DNA from: Azospirillum lipoferum 4B
GTDB taxonomy: Bacteria > Pseudomonadota > Alphaproteobacteria > Azospirillales > Azospirillaceae
Reading direction: 5' to 3'
Length of the DNA stretch: 64,000 nucleotides
Assembly: GCF_000283655.1 (NCBI RefSeq)
Contig: NC_016622.1
Coordinates: 1,686,501-1,750,500, forward strand
Below the pieces are notes generated by a model. It did no database searches and was not told where the DNA came from. It saw only the letters and a list, made by a program, of their open reading frames with translations. This document shows, piece by piece, positions 1-8,227 of this stretch (the stretch's first letter is position 1; each line of letters begins with the position of its first letter). The position numbers and the translations under genes are program-made.

Positions 1-100
1 CGGTACGGCTGTCGATCTTGCCGGTGTCGCCGGCAGGCTTCCCGGGCTGGTCGTCGCGCTTTGCGTCGTCCGGCTGCTGCTGTTTGGGCTGGTCCGTCAT
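1..100 (-). CDS. Hypothetical protein, N-terminal fragment (runs off the window)
   Basis: Reading from the ATG at 98-100 on the minus strand gives 33 codons, beginning MTDQPKQQQPDDAKRDD, before the window ends. The fragment is very polar and disorder-like, rich in Q, D, K and P, with no signal peptide or membrane segment. A GAGGAGCG ribosome-binding site lies just upstream of the ATG, which supports the start. It follows the DUF1289 gene on the same strand after about 70 bp. No family can be assigned from this fragment. Confidence 0.55.
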   Translation of the reverse strand, partial: MTDQPKQQQPDDAKRDDQPGKPAGDTGKIDSRT

Positions 101-170
101 CGGGGCGCTCCTCGGTCGCATGTGGTGTGACGAGGAGAAAACAGCCGGAGTCCGGGATCATCCCGGCCGG

Positions 171-305
171 TCAGCCCACGGGCCGCTCGGCCACGGTGTC
201 GGACTCGTCGCGGGCGGCGTTGATCTGGTCCAGAGTGCGGCCGCAGCCGGTGCAGATCTCGCCGTCGATGGCGCACATGCCCAGGCAATCGGGATCGTCG
301 CTCAT
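171..305 (-). CDS. Small cysteine-rich DUF1289-type protein
   Basis: This 44-residue ORF is too short for most gene callers. Cysteines fall at 7, 11, 18 and 21, giving C-x3-C-x6-C-x2-C, followed by a GRTLDQI-like segment. That is the layout of DUF1289 proteins, small probable metal-binding proteins with sequences such as CIDxxxxCxGCGRT. Their function is not established; the four cysteines suggest a zinc or Fe-S site (inference). It stands upstream of the truncated minus-strand gene and diverges from the ATP-grasp gene, so it may have its own promoter in 306-490. Confidence 0.8.
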   Translation of the reverse strand: MSDDPDCLGMCAIDGEICTGCGRTLDQINAARDESDTVAERPVG

Positions 306-491
306 GCGGTCGGGCCTTTCCGGCTGGTGGTGGAGCCGTTCCATCCCTAGCCGAAAGCCTCTCGTTCCTCAAGATGTGCGCCGGCATGGATTGTCATGGC
401 ATGACCTGCCCCGGTTTACATGGCGGCCCTTCGACGGGGTAGCCCGGATTGCGGCACACGCGCGACTGCATTAGAAGCTCTGCGTAGCCTG

Positions 492-1655
492 ATGATTGCG
501 AAGGTATTCATGCCGACGGCGTTGCTGGTGTCCTGCGCGATGTATCGTTACGGCACGGCACGGATGCCGGCGGCACTGAAGGCTGCGGGCTTTCGCGTCT
601 TCGCGATTTGTCCGCAAAACTCCCTGCTGGAGTTCAGCGACAGCATCGACGGCAGGCACAGTTTTCCTGCCGGAATCAGTCCCGACGACCTGACCGTGAT
701 CGCAGCGCGGGCCACAGCACAGCTTCGCGCCGATATCGTGATCGCCTGCGAGGAAACCGCCGTCAAAGTGCTGAACTCCGCCGACCGGTTGATCGCGCAG
801 GTGCCGGCGGACAGTGCCGATGCGCGATGCCTTCGCATGGTCGGGGCGTGGTATGGGGGCCAATGCTGGGAGTCGTTGCGGTCGCAATGCGTGGAGCATG
901 CCGCCGCCGCCGGTATCCGCACGCCACGGCAGATCATCGTCGAGCCGGGCCGAACCGGCATCGACGATCTGGCCGGACTCGGCACGCCGCTGCTGTTGAA
1001 GTGGGACTACAGCTCGGCCGGCCGCGGGGTTCAACTGGCCCGCTGCCCCCGGAAGGCGCTGGAGCTGGCGGCGCGGGCCGCGACCGGCCGGCCGGAGCAG
1101 GACGCCGCGATGCCCGCCGACGGACGGATCGTCGCGCAGGACTTCATCCGGGGACCGGCGGCGTCGGTGTCGTTCAGCGCGCTGCACGGCCGGATGCTGG
1201 AGGGATTCGCCTATACCGCGCTTCACCACCAGCCGGAGCCCTTCGGTCCGGCGTCCGTGATCGAGGTGGGCGACCATCCCGCGCTGATCGACATGGCCAG
1301 ACGCATAGTGGAGCTGACCGGATATTCCGGCTTCGGCGGCATCGACGCGATCCTGCCGGACGATGGCAGCCCGCCGGTCTTTCTGGAGTTCAATGCCCGT
1401 CCGACCCAGACCGGCCATCTCGGCAGCCTGGTGGGGGCCGATCTGTGCCGGGCGATGGCCTGTGCGCTGGAAGGCCGCCCCTATGACGGCAGCGTCGGCC
1501 GGAGCGCCGCCATGCCGATCGCCCTGTTCCCGGCGGAATGGATCCGCGATGCCAACAGCCGCTACCTCACGACCGCACACCATGATGTGCCATGGAACGA
1601 GCGCCGGATGACGGCAGCGATCCTCACCATCACCCCGCAGCTCCACCCGGCCTGA
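492..1655 (+). CDS. ATP-grasp domain protein (carboxylate-amine ligase-like)
   Basis: This 387-residue protein has a variable N-terminal half (about 1-130) and an ATP-grasp core. The phosphate-binding segment LLLKWDYSSAGRGV supplies the lysine and glycine-rich loop. The metal-binding end VFLEFNARPTQTGH supplies the Glu and Asn that bind Mg-ATP. ATP-grasp enzymes join a carboxylate to an amine or thiol through an acyl-phosphate; the substrate here cannot be told. The ATG at 492 (MIAKVF) was preferred to an in-frame ATG at 420, because the extra residues look non-coding. It stands alone between divergent and convergent neighbours. Confidence 0.75.
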   Translation: MIAKVFMPTALLVSCAMYRYGTARMPAALKAAGFRVFAICPQNSLLEFSDSIDGRHSFPAGISPDDLTVIAARATAQLRADIVIACEETAVKVLNSADRLIAQVPADSADARCLRMVGAWYGGQCWESLRSQCVEHAAAAGIRTPRQIIVEPGRTGIDDLAGLGTPLLLKWDYSSAGRGVQLARCPRKALELAARAATGRPEQDAAMPADGRIVAQDFIRGPAASVSFSALHGRMLEGFAYTALHHQPEPFGPASVIEVGDHPALIDMARRIVELTGYSGFGGIDAILPDDGSPPVFLEFNARPTQTGHLGSLVGADLCRAMACALEGRPYDGSVGRSAAMPIALFPAEWIRDANSRYLTTAHHDVPWNERRMTAAILTITPQLHPA

Positions 1656-1724
1656 CGCCTCACCCCGGCCATCGTTTCAGCGACAGCGCGCCGGAGAGTC
1701 CGCCCGACCGCTGCGCACACGACA

Positions 1725-1753
1725 AAGGCACCGGTCGGGACGACCGATGCCTT
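1725..1753. terminator. Hairpin between convergent ATP-grasp and dksA genes
   Basis: The arms AAGGCA-c-CGGTCG and CGACCG-a-TGCCTT pair around a short loop with one mismatch. The minus-strand copy runs into CCTTTGTC and the plus-strand copy into CCTTGTTC. It lies between the ends of two convergent genes and probably acts as a bidirectional terminator. Confidence 0.55.
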
Positions 1754-1842
1754 GTTCGGAACTGCGTGACGGCAGCGGCGGCAACGCAGGGCTTCGCCGC
1801 CGGCGACCGGGACCGGCGGCTGTTCCCTGCGGCCGCGCGACG

Positions 1843-2262
1843 TCAGTCGTCGCGCTGGGTGCGTTCCATCCGCTCGTGCCGCTCCTGGGCTTCCAGGCTC
1901 AGCGTCGCGATGGGGCGGGCATCCAGCCGGCGGACGGAGATGGGGTCGCCCGTCTCCTCGCAATAGCCGTAGCTGCCGTCGACGAGACGTTCCAGCGCCG
2001 CGTCGATCTTGGAGATCAGCTTGCGTTCGCGGTCACGCGTTCGCAGTTCCAGCGCGCGGTCGGTCTCCGCCGAGGCGCGGTCGGCGATATCCGGTTCCTG
2101 GATACCGCCTTCCTGGAGGCTGTTCAGCGTGCCGGTGGATTCCGCGAGCAGTTCCGCGCGCCAGCGCAGCAGCTTCTGGCGGAAATACTCCCGCATGATC
2201 GGGTTCATGAACTCCTCGTCTTCCGACGGGGAATAGTTCTGGGGCAGAAGCGGCGACGTCAT
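1843..2262 (-). CDS. dksA: DksA/TraR-family RNA polymerase-binding transcription factor, single-cysteine type
   Basis: This 139-residue protein has the long coiled coil of DksA. At its tip is DIADRAS with Asp58 and Asp61, matching the two acidic tip residues needed for action with ppGpp. It also has a C-terminal globular domain, SYGYCEETGDP to ARPIATLS. The normal four-cysteine zinc finger is reduced to C101-x2-T104 and S122-x2-A125, so it should fold without structural zinc, as described for the Rhodobacter RSP2654-type and Pseudomonas DksA2 proteins. It probably binds the polymerase secondary channel and mediates stringent control. The start at 2262 gives family length; an upstream in-frame start would add unrelated residues. 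Confidence 0.93.
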   Translation of the reverse strand: MTSPLLPQNYSPSEDEEFMNPIMREYFRQKLLRWRAELLAESTGTLNSLQEGGIQEPDIADRASAETDRALELRTRDRERKLISKIDAALERLVDGSYGYCEETGDPISVRRLDARPIATLSLEAQERHERMERTQRDD

Positions 2263-2304
2263 CCGAAAGCATCCAGCGAAAAAGGGGTGATCCGGGCGGC
2301 GCGG

Positions 2305-2333
2305 AGTATAGGCACGCCACGTCAGGACCGCAA
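2305..2333 (-). promoter_or_regulatory. Sigma-70 type promoter of dksA
   Basis: On the minus strand TTGCGG (2328-2333) and TATACT (2305-2310) are separated by 17 bp. This is close to the housekeeping consensus, and it ends about 43 bp before the dksA ATG. It is predicted from sequence only. Confidence 0.55.
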
Positions 2334-2451
2334 CCCTATGGTTCGCCCCCGCAACGACCAAACAAGCCCTTGGAATAAAAAAGATTTGTCACCGTGGCGA
2401 ATCAGCCGCCCCAACCCGTGCGCGCAGGGCGGCCAGATCGCCGCCGGCCTG

Positions 2452-2877
2452 TCAGGAGGTGAGCTTCGCCAACTCCACCTGCGCGCGCAGGTCGATTTCG
2501 TCGAGAATCTCGGCCAGTCCGGGGTCGTCGACCTGGGCGCGGCGGGACTGGACCACCTTGGCGAGATCCACCAGCTTCTGAACCGACAGGGTGCCGGACA
2601 GCAGGCCGTGCTGGATTTCCTCCAGCCGGTCAAGCATCTCTTCCGCCCGCATCTTCCCGCGCGAGGCACGCGCGGTGGCGTCGTCGGTCGCATCGACCTC
2701 CTGCAAGGCCAGCACGCCCGCAACCCCGGCCGTCGCGGCGGTGCCGCTGACCCCGTGGGCGGAGCCGGTCTCTCCCACCAGCTGCTTGGAGAACGCGGCG
2801 CCGGAAGAGCCTTCGGCCTTGCCGGTGCGGCGGACCGAACCGCTGCCGCGTATGTTTCCGGTGCCTTCGACTTTCAT
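2452..2877 (-). CDS. fliX: Flagellar assembly regulator FliX
   Basis: This 141-residue protein has a disordered Gly/Ser/Arg-rich N-terminus (MKVEGTGNIRGSGSVRRTG) and a helical C-terminal half (about 75-140). Both match alphaproteobacterial FliX. In Caulobacter FliX couples class II flagellar structure assembly to FlbD-dependent transcription. As there, the gene is divergent from flgI, which strongly supports the call. The start at 2877 was chosen because the residues upstream of it are unlike the family. dksA follows on the same strand after 189 bp but has its own promoter candidate. Confidence 0.88.
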   Translation of the reverse strand: MKVEGTGNIRGSGSVRRTGKAEGSSGAAFSKQLVGETGSAHGVSGTAATAGVAGVLALQEVDATDDATARASRGKMRAEEMLDRLEEIQHGLLSGTLSVQKLVDLAKVVQSRRAQVDDPGLAEILDEIDLRAQVELAKLTS

Positions 2878-3057
2878 GATCCGTGCAACCGTTTGCAGTA
2901 AAGGATGCGTAAACGCGCGCACTGTAGATGGATCAACCTTAACATCCGGTCAAGGCTTGCCGCAATCGGGCAAAAATTGCCGGGCGGCTGTGACCGAAAC
3001 GCGTCATATCGCGGGCGTTTTTCGGGACATTGACCGAGCGCTGCCGTTTGCTGCGTC

Positions 3058-3073
3058 TGGCACGGCGTTTGTA
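3058..3073 (+). promoter_or_regulatory. Sigma-54-like promoter upstream of flgI
   Basis: TGGCAC-N5-TTGTA occurs 35 bp before the flgI ATG. The spacing of 10 bp between GG (-24) and the -12 dinucleotide is correct; the only deviation is GT instead of GC at -12. Sigma-54 control of the fliX-flgI region is known in Caulobacter. Prediction only. Confidence 0.5.
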
Positions 3074-3107
3074 TAGGACCGGGCACGAGTTCAGGAGTGT
3101 CCGCGTC

Positions 3108-4250
3108 ATGATCCCCACCGCCCTTCGCCTTCTGCGCCGCCGCGCCGTTCTGGTCGTGCTGACCGCCCTGCTGGCGTTCGGTGTCCAGGCGGCGCCGGCA
3201 TTCGCCGCGTCCGCCCGTATCAAGGACATCGTCGATGTGGAGGGCGTGCGCGACAACATGCTGATCGGCTATGGGCTGGTGGTCGGCCTGAACGGTTCGG
3301 GCGACAGCCTGAACAACTCGCCCTTCACCGAACAGAGCCTGACCGGCATGCTGGAGCGGATGGGCGTCAACACCCGCGGCACCAACCTGCGCACCAAGAA
3401 CGTCGCGGCGGTGATGGTGACGGCGACGCTGGGCGCCTATGCGGCCCAGGGCACGCGCATCGACGTCACCGTGTCGGCGATGGGCGACGCCAAGAGCCTG
3501 CTGGGCGGCACCCTGCTGGTCACCCCGATGATCGGCGCCGACGGCGAGGTCTATGCCGTGGCGCAGGGACCCATCGCGGTGTCGGGCTTCACCGCCCAGG
3601 GCCAGGGCGCCAGCGTGACGCGCGGCGTGCCGACCTCCGGCCGCATCTCCTCCGGTGCCATCGTCGAGCGGGAAATCCAGTTCTCGCTGGCCGAACTGCC
3701 GGTGCTGCGCCTCAGCTTGCGCAATCCCGACTTCACCACCGCCCAGCGCGTGGCGACCGCCATCAACATCCAGCTGCGCGGCAACCGCGCCCAGGCGACC
3801 GACCCCTCCTCCGTCCTGATCAACGTGCCGGAGACGCGGCGTGGCGACGTGGTGGGGCTGGTGACGGAGATCGAACAGCTGCGCATCACCCCCGACCAGG
3901 TCGCCCGCGTGGTGGTGGACGAGAAATCCGGCGTCATCGTGATGGGCGAGAATGTCCGCATCTCCACCGTCGCCATCGCCCAGGGCAACCTGACGATCCG
4001 CATCACCGAAACCCCGCAGGTCAGCCAGCCCGGCCCCTTCAGCCAGGGCCAGACCGCGGTGGTGCCGCGCACCGACATCCAGGTCGACGAACAGTCCAAC
4101 AACCGCCTCGCCGTGATGAATGCCGGGGTGACGCTGCAGGAGTTGGTACAGTCCTTGAATGCGCTTGGCGTGGGACCGCGTGACATGATCGCCATTCTCC
4201 AGTCGATCAAGGCCGCCGGAGCCCTGCAAGCCGAGATCGAGGTGATCTGA
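3108..4250 (+). CDS. flgI: Flagellar P-ring protein FlgI
   Basis: FlgI polymerises in the peptidoglycan layer to form the P ring, the bushing around the flagellar rod. The 380-residue protein begins with a Sec signal peptide (arginine-rich n-region, hydrophobic core, cleavage near AFAASA). The mature part has typical FlgI blocks: RIKDIVDVEGVRDN, YGLVVGLNGSGD, FTEQSLTGMLERMGV, and a C-terminal ALGVGPRDMIAILQSIKAAG. The length matches the family. The ATG at 3108 places the signal peptide correctly. Its stop overlaps the next ATG by one base (TGATG), so translation of the operon is coupled. Confidence 0.97.
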   Translation: MIPTALRLLRRRAVLVVLTALLAFGVQAAPAFAASARIKDIVDVEGVRDNMLIGYGLVVGLNGSGDSLNNSPFTEQSLTGMLERMGVNTRGTNLRTKNVAAVMVTATLGAYAAQGTRIDVTVSAMGDAKSLLGGTLLVTPMIGADGEVYAVAQGPIAVSGFTAQGQGASVTRGVPTSGRISSGAIVEREIQFSLAELPVLRLSLRNPDFTTAQRVATAINIQLRGNRAQATDPSSVLINVPETRRGDVVGLVTEIEQLRITPDQVARVVVDEKSGVIVMGENVRISTVAIAQGNLTIRITETPQVSQPGPFSQGQTAVVPRTDIQVDEQSNNRLAVMNAGVTLQELVQSLNALGVGPRDMIAILQSIKAAGALQAEIEVI

Positions 4251-4579
4251 TGTCCATGAGCTCCGCCATTTCCGCCGGTTTCGGCGTGCGCACCCAGGCA
4301 AGGATTTCCGATCTGGAGGCAAAGACCGACCCGGCAAAGCTTGCCCAGCTGCGCAAGTCGGCCAACGAGTTCGAGAGCCAGTTCATCTCGCAGATGCTGG
4401 GCCCGATGTTCGAGGGGATCGGCACCGACGAGACCTTCGGCGGCGGGCGCGGCGAGGAGATGTTCCGCCCGATGCTGATCGAGCAGTTCGGCAAGCAGAT
4501 CACCCAGCGCGGCGGTTTCGGCATCGCCAATCAGGTTTACGGAGAGCTTCTTCGCGCCCAGGAGGCCAGCCATGGATAA
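4250..4579 (+). CDS. FlgJ-type rod-binding protein without muramidase domain (CheL-like)
   Basis: This 109-residue protein corresponds to the N-terminal rod-binding domain of FlgJ: NEFESQFISQMLGPMF, then GGGRGEEMFRPMLIEQFGKQI. The C-terminal peptidoglycan hydrolase domain of enterobacterial FlgJ is absent. Short versions next to flgI are usual in alphaproteobacteria and are often annotated CheL. It likely caps or scaffolds the growing rod in the periplasm; a separate hydrolase would have to open the wall. It overlaps flgI by one base and the following gene by eight bases. Confidence 0.9.
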   Translation: MSMSSAISAGFGVRTQARISDLEAKTDPAKLAQLRKSANEFESQFISQMLGPMFEGIGTDETFGGGRGEEMFRPMLIEQFGKQITQRGGFGIANQVYGELLRAQEASHG

Positions 4580-5081
4580 GGTCGACGTCCGTTTCCCCCA
4601 GCAGGCCAAGCCGGCCGCCAACCTGCCGAAGAACGCGCAGGAGCGCGCGGTGGCCCTCGTCGAGCTGATGGGCCGCCTGACCGCCCTGCTGGAGCGCGAG
4701 GCCGCCGCCGTCCGCGCCCGCCGCCCGGCGAAGGAGCTGGCCCAGATCGTCAAGGACAAGCAGCCGATGACGCTGGTCTATGAGGAGATCAGCCGTCTGC
4801 TGCGCGTCGACCGCGAAGGGTTGATGGCGCTGCCGACGGAGCTGAAGACCGCGCTGAAGGAGGCGACCGGCAAGCTCTATGCCGCCACCGCCGACAATGC
4901 CGAGGCCCTGCGCATCGGTGGCGAGGCCCAGAAGGTGATGGTCGACACCGTGGTCACCGTGATCACCCGCCAGCAGAAGGCGCCCACGACCGCCTATGCC
5001 GCGCATATGGGCGGCGGCCGCGGCTATTCCCCGCCGCCCAGCGGCCCGCGCACTTCGGCGGCGCTCAACACCCGGCTTTGA
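4572..5081 (+). CDS. FlbY/FlgN-like flagellar protein
   Basis: This 169-residue, largely helical protein has a FlgN-like core: an N-terminal helix ERAVALVELMGRLTALLERE, then KELAQIVKDKQPMTLVYEE. FlgN-type chaperones escort hook-filament junction proteins to the export apparatus. The tail (about 145-169) is Gly/Pro-rich and probably disordered. It is the last gene of the flgI operon, overlaps its predecessor by 8 bp, and is followed by a strong terminator. Assignment rests mainly on position and helical pattern; FlbY of Caulobacter is the nearest named parallel. Confidence 0.68.
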   Translation: MDKVDVRFPQQAKPAANLPKNAQERAVALVELMGRLTALLEREAAAVRARRPAKELAQIVKDKQPMTLVYEEISRLLRVDREGLMALPTELKTALKEATGKLYAATADNAEALRIGGEAQKVMVDTVVTVITRQQKAPTTAYAAHMGGGRGYSPPPSGPRTSAALNTRL

Positions 5082-5130
5082 GCGACGCTCGCCGACAGCC
5101 TTCATCCGTGACTGCCGAGACGTTTCGGAC

Positions 5131-5166
5131 GGCCGCCTTCCCGATCTGGAGGGCGGCCTTTTTCTT
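5131..5166 (+). terminator. Rho-independent terminator of the flgI operon
   Basis: GGCCGCC (5131-5137) pairs with GGCGGCC (5152-5158) and is followed directly by a T-rich run, TTTTTCTTT. It lies 50 bp after the last gene of the flgI operon. Confidence 0.88.
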
Positions 5167-5324
5167 TGCGGGGGGCGGCTCTTGCGTCGCCGGCGGATCG
5201 CTGCGGCAAGAAAGACCCCGAGGAGGGGATTTTTTGCCGGTCTCGGCCCTGTCATGGGGCCGGAACTGCCGCCCTGCTCCTCCCCTGCCCCTCCCCGGGA
5301 CGTCCGCGGAGCCCGTCCGGCAAC

Positions 5325-5340
5325 TGGCCCGCTCGTTGCA
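5325..5340 (+). promoter_or_regulatory. Sigma-54 promoter of fliK-flgD
   Basis: TGGCCCGCTCGTTGCA matches the sigma-54 consensus TGGCACG-N4-TTGCA with one change. GG (-24) and GC (-12) are exactly 10 bp apart. The predicted start of transcription is about 43 bp before the fliK ATG. The rest of the 5082-5394 gap holds only the upstream terminator and no gene. Confidence 0.72.
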
Positions 5341-5394
5341 TTGATACCGCCGCATCGCCGTCGGTGCGTTCCGCCGTCCCAATGAGGCCGTTCC

Positions 5395-7227
5395 ATGGAT
5401 ATCCAATCGAACAACATCGCCGCGTCCTTGTTCGACGGTCTCGCCCAGTCCCAGCAGACCCAGGGGACGGCGGCGAAGAATGATATGTTTTCCAAGATGA
5501 TGGACCGCATGCTGGCCGATGCCGCCGCGCGCAAGCGCGAGCAGGCCGCCGATGCAGCCCGCGAGTCCGCCAACGACGCGAAGGAGGCCCGCGCGGCCGA
5601 CGCGCAGCGCAAGGCTGCCGTCCGGGCGGAGCCCAAGCCCGATCCAAACCGCGACACCCGTGCCCAGGCCGCCCGCCGGAGCGATGCGGATGCCGAGCCG
5701 GCCCGGACGCAGGACACGAAGGCCGCCAGGACGGACGGCGACCGCGATGTCCAGAACGACCGCAAGCCGGTCAAGAACGACAAGCCGAAGGAGTCCGCCA
5801 AAGCCGACGGCACCAAAGCCGACACCGGCAAGGCCAAGATCGCCAAATCCGATGCGGCAAAGACCGGTACGGAAGCCGCGGGCAGCGATCAGGCTGAGGC
5901 CGGCGATGGGACGGATACGGCAGTTGCGGATGCCGGAGTTGCACGGACCGGCATCGACGCGGCGACGACCGACGGGGGCGGGACCGGTGACGCGTCCGCC
6001 GAGGATGCCGGGACGGAAGAGCAGACCGCCGACCAGCCGCCGTCCGCCACCATTGCCCCCGTCCCGCAGCCGAGCGATCCGATCCTCGCCGGATTGACGG
6101 TGGCTGGCCAGCCGGGCGCCGCCGGTGCGGCCGGCGATGAAGGCCAGGGCGGCGATGCGGCTGCCGGTGCGGCCGCCGCCGGCGCGACGGCCGGTGCCGT
6201 CGATCCGGCCGCCCAGCTTGCCCAGGCACAGGCCGCGGCCGGCACGCCGAATGCGGCGCAGGCCGGTGCAGACGCCGCGGCCAAGGGTGCCGCCGATGCG
6301 CACCCCCTGGACGGAGACGCCGCCCGGCAGGCCCAGGCCGCGGCCATGACCGGGGTCGATGGCGGCGCGAAGAGCGGAGAGGAGGCGGCGGCGGCTCTGC
6401 CGGACGATGACGCCGCCCTGCCCGACCGTTTCGCCGATCTGCTCGCCGCCGCCAAGGCCAAGTCCGGCGAGGCCAAGCAGGGCGGCAAGCAGGCCGGCGC
6501 CGATGGCGGCAGCCGGAACGACGCGCAGCCCCAGACCATGCCGCAACCGACCGCAACCGCTCAGGCGGTTCCGCCGGTCGCGGAAACGGTTGCCGCGTCG
6601 ACCGCCGCCAGGGCGACCGGCGCGCTCGAGGGGATCGAAGGCGCAGGTGCCGCCGCGGCCCACGGCCATGGCGCCGCCGGCGTCCACACCCATCCGGCGC
6701 TGGCCGCCATGGAGGGGATGCACGGCAGCATTCCCGGCATCGACCAGCCGCAGGCGACCGCGACGCTGCGCCCGTCGCGCGGCAGCGCCGGCATGCCGAT
6801 GGGCGTGCATGACCAGATCGCCGTCCATATCAAGAAGCAGGTCGGCGACGAGGTCGACCAGTTCACCATCAACCTGCACCCGGCCGAACTGGGGCGGATC
6901 GACATCAAGCTGGACATCGGCGCCGACGGCCGGGTCAGCGCGATGGTCGCGGTGGAACGGGCTCAGACCCTCGAACTTCTGCAGCGCGACAGCCGCGGTC
7001 TGGAACGCGCCTTGCAAGAGGCTGGACTGCAGACGGACTCCAACAGCCTGAACTTCAGCCTGCGCGGCGAAGGCAACCCCTTCGGCAATGACGGGCGGGG
7101 CGACGGCAAGGGGAACGGCGGGGGGCGGCGTGGCCGCGGCCTCGACGGAGGTGGCGATCAGGACACGTCCGACACCGCCGTCTACACCGCGACGCTCGGC
7201 AACGGACGTCTCGACATCCGCGCCTGA
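5395..7227 (+). CDS. fliK: Flagellar hook-length control protein FliK
   Basis: FliK is a secreted molecular ruler that switches the flagellar export gate from hook to filament substrates. In this 610-residue protein the first 450 residues are low-complexity, Ala/Asp/Lys/Gly-rich and probably unfolded, as in the ruler part of the family. The conserved C-terminal switch domain (about 480-575) reads DQFTINLHPAELGRIDIKL, then SAMVAVERAQTLELLQRD, and a residue stretch ending LNFSLRGEG. The ATG at 5395 follows a sigma-54 promoter. flgD follows 66 bp later. The repetitive GC-rich codons create long antisense reading frames that are not genes. Confidence 0.93.
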   Translation: MDIQSNNIAASLFDGLAQSQQTQGTAAKNDMFSKMMDRMLADAAARKREQAADAARESANDAKEARAADAQRKAAVRAEPKPDPNRDTRAQAARRSDADAEPARTQDTKAARTDGDRDVQNDRKPVKNDKPKESAKADGTKADTGKAKIAKSDAAKTGTEAAGSDQAEAGDGTDTAVADAGVARTGIDAATTDGGGTGDASAEDAGTEEQTADQPPSATIAPVPQPSDPILAGLTVAGQPGAAGAAGDEGQGGDAAAGAAAAGATAGAVDPAAQLAQAQAAAGTPNAAQAGADAAAKGAADAHPLDGDAARQAQAAAMTGVDGGAKSGEEAAAALPDDDAALPDRFADLLAAAKAKSGEAKQGGKQAGADGGSRNDAQPQTMPQPTATAQAVPPVAETVAASTAARATGALEGIEGAGAAAAHGHGAAGVHTHPALAAMEGMHGSIPGIDQPQATATLRPSRGSAGMPMGVHDQIAVHIKKQVGDEVDQFTINLHPAELGRIDIKLDIGADGRVSAMVAVERAQTLELLQRDSRGLERALQEAGLQTDSNSLNFSLRGEGNPFGNDGRGDGKGNGGGRRGRGLDGGGDQDTSDTAVYTATLGNGRLDIRA

Positions 7228-7293
7228 CGCCCGGCAAAGCCTGCCGCCGCCGCCCCGAAGACATCGGCCGAACGGCCAAGAAGGACAACCGCC

Positions 7294-8037
7294 ATGACGA
7301 CGACCAGCACCACCCCGACCGTGAACCAGTTCGGCACCTATTCGGGCGGCTTGTCCACCGGGTCGAAGACGGCGACCGAGACCTCCAAGACCCCGCAGAC
7401 CGACGCCGACAAGACCGCGTCGGCAACCAAGGGCCTCGGCGACAATTTCCAGACGTTCCTCACCATGCTGACCACGCAGATGAAGAACCAGGACCCGCTG
7501 AAGCCGTTGGACACCAACGACATGACCAAGCAGCTGGTCGATTTCGCCAACGTCGAGCAGAACATCGGCACCAACAGCCGCCTGGACAAGCTGGTGCAGT
7601 TGCAGTCCACCGGCACCGCCTCGACCAACCTGGCCTATCTCGGCCGCATGGTCGCCTTCGAAGGCGACAGCTTCCAGTACACCCAGGGCATGACCCAGGC
7701 GCCGCTGGGTTACGAGCTGGCGACCTCCGCCAAGTCGGTGCGCGTCGACATCCTGGACTCCAAGGGCAACATCATCCGCTCCATGCAGGGCGAAACCACC
7801 GCCGGGACCAAGCACACGGTCGATTGGGACTTCAAGGACAACAACGGCCGTCCCGTGCAGCCGGGCGCCTATCGCCTGAACATCGCCCCGGTGTCGGAGA
7901 ACAAGGACACCACCATCAAGACGACCACCTATACCTTCGGCACCGTCGCCGGCATCGGCAACAACAAGGCGGGCGAGACCGTGCTGAACATCGGCTCCAG
8001 CGAAGTCCCGCTGTCCAAGCTGACGATGGTTTACTGA
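7294..8037 (+). CDS. flgD: Flagellar hook capping protein FlgD
   Basis: FlgD forms the scaffold cap on which FlgE subunits assemble. The 247-residue protein has a flexible Thr/Ser-rich N-terminus. It then has the FlgD signature NFQTFLTMLTTQMKNQDPL followed by KPLDTNDMTKQLVDFANVEQ (about 50-90). The C-terminal half is the Ig/FlgD-Tudor domain, with VDWDFKDNNGRPVQPGAY. AAGAAGGA precedes the start. It is probably co-transcribed with fliK from the sigma-54 promoter at 5325. Confidence 0.96.
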   Translation: MTTTSTTPTVNQFGTYSGGLSTGSKTATETSKTPQTDADKTASATKGLGDNFQTFLTMLTTQMKNQDPLKPLDTNDMTKQLVDFANVEQNIGTNSRLDKLVQLQSTGTASTNLAYLGRMVAFEGDSFQYTQGMTQAPLGYELATSAKSVRVDILDSKGNIIRSMQGETTAGTKHTVDWDFKDNNGRPVQPGAYRLNIAPVSENKDTTIKTTTYTFGTVAGIGNNKAGETVLNIGSSEVPLSKLTMVY

Positions 8038-8137
8038 CGGGCATTTTCCGATGGGGCGGCCGGCGATCTCCGGCCGCCGGACAGGGGCGGCGCCCCGGCT
8101 CATCCGTTCGGGACGGGGGCTACCCCGCGATAAAAAG

Positions 8138-8166
8138 TTAACCCTATCGTTTAGCCATTTGTTAAG
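8138..8166 (+). promoter_or_regulatory. CtrA-like boxes upstream of sciP
   Basis: TTAG-N7-TTAAG occurs at 8151-8166, one base off at each half-site from the CtrA consensus TTAA-N7-TTAAC. A third half-site, TTAA, lies at 8138-8141. They stand 60-90 bp before the sciP start. In Caulobacter sciP is a CtrA target, so the site fits its gene. Prediction only. Confidence 0.55.
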
Positions 8167-8227
8167 TGCCGGCGCCTAAAGTACCCCGAAATCGTGGAAT
8201 CCATAGTTTGGGTTGGAGCGTCCGCGC

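Noticed and set aside
5065-8103. A minus-strand reading frame of about 1000 codons opposite fliK and flgD
   Set aside because: It is a mirror of GC-rich codon use in fliK/flgD. The product is Gly/Arg low-complexity with no family features, while the plus strand has clear FliK and FlgD domains.
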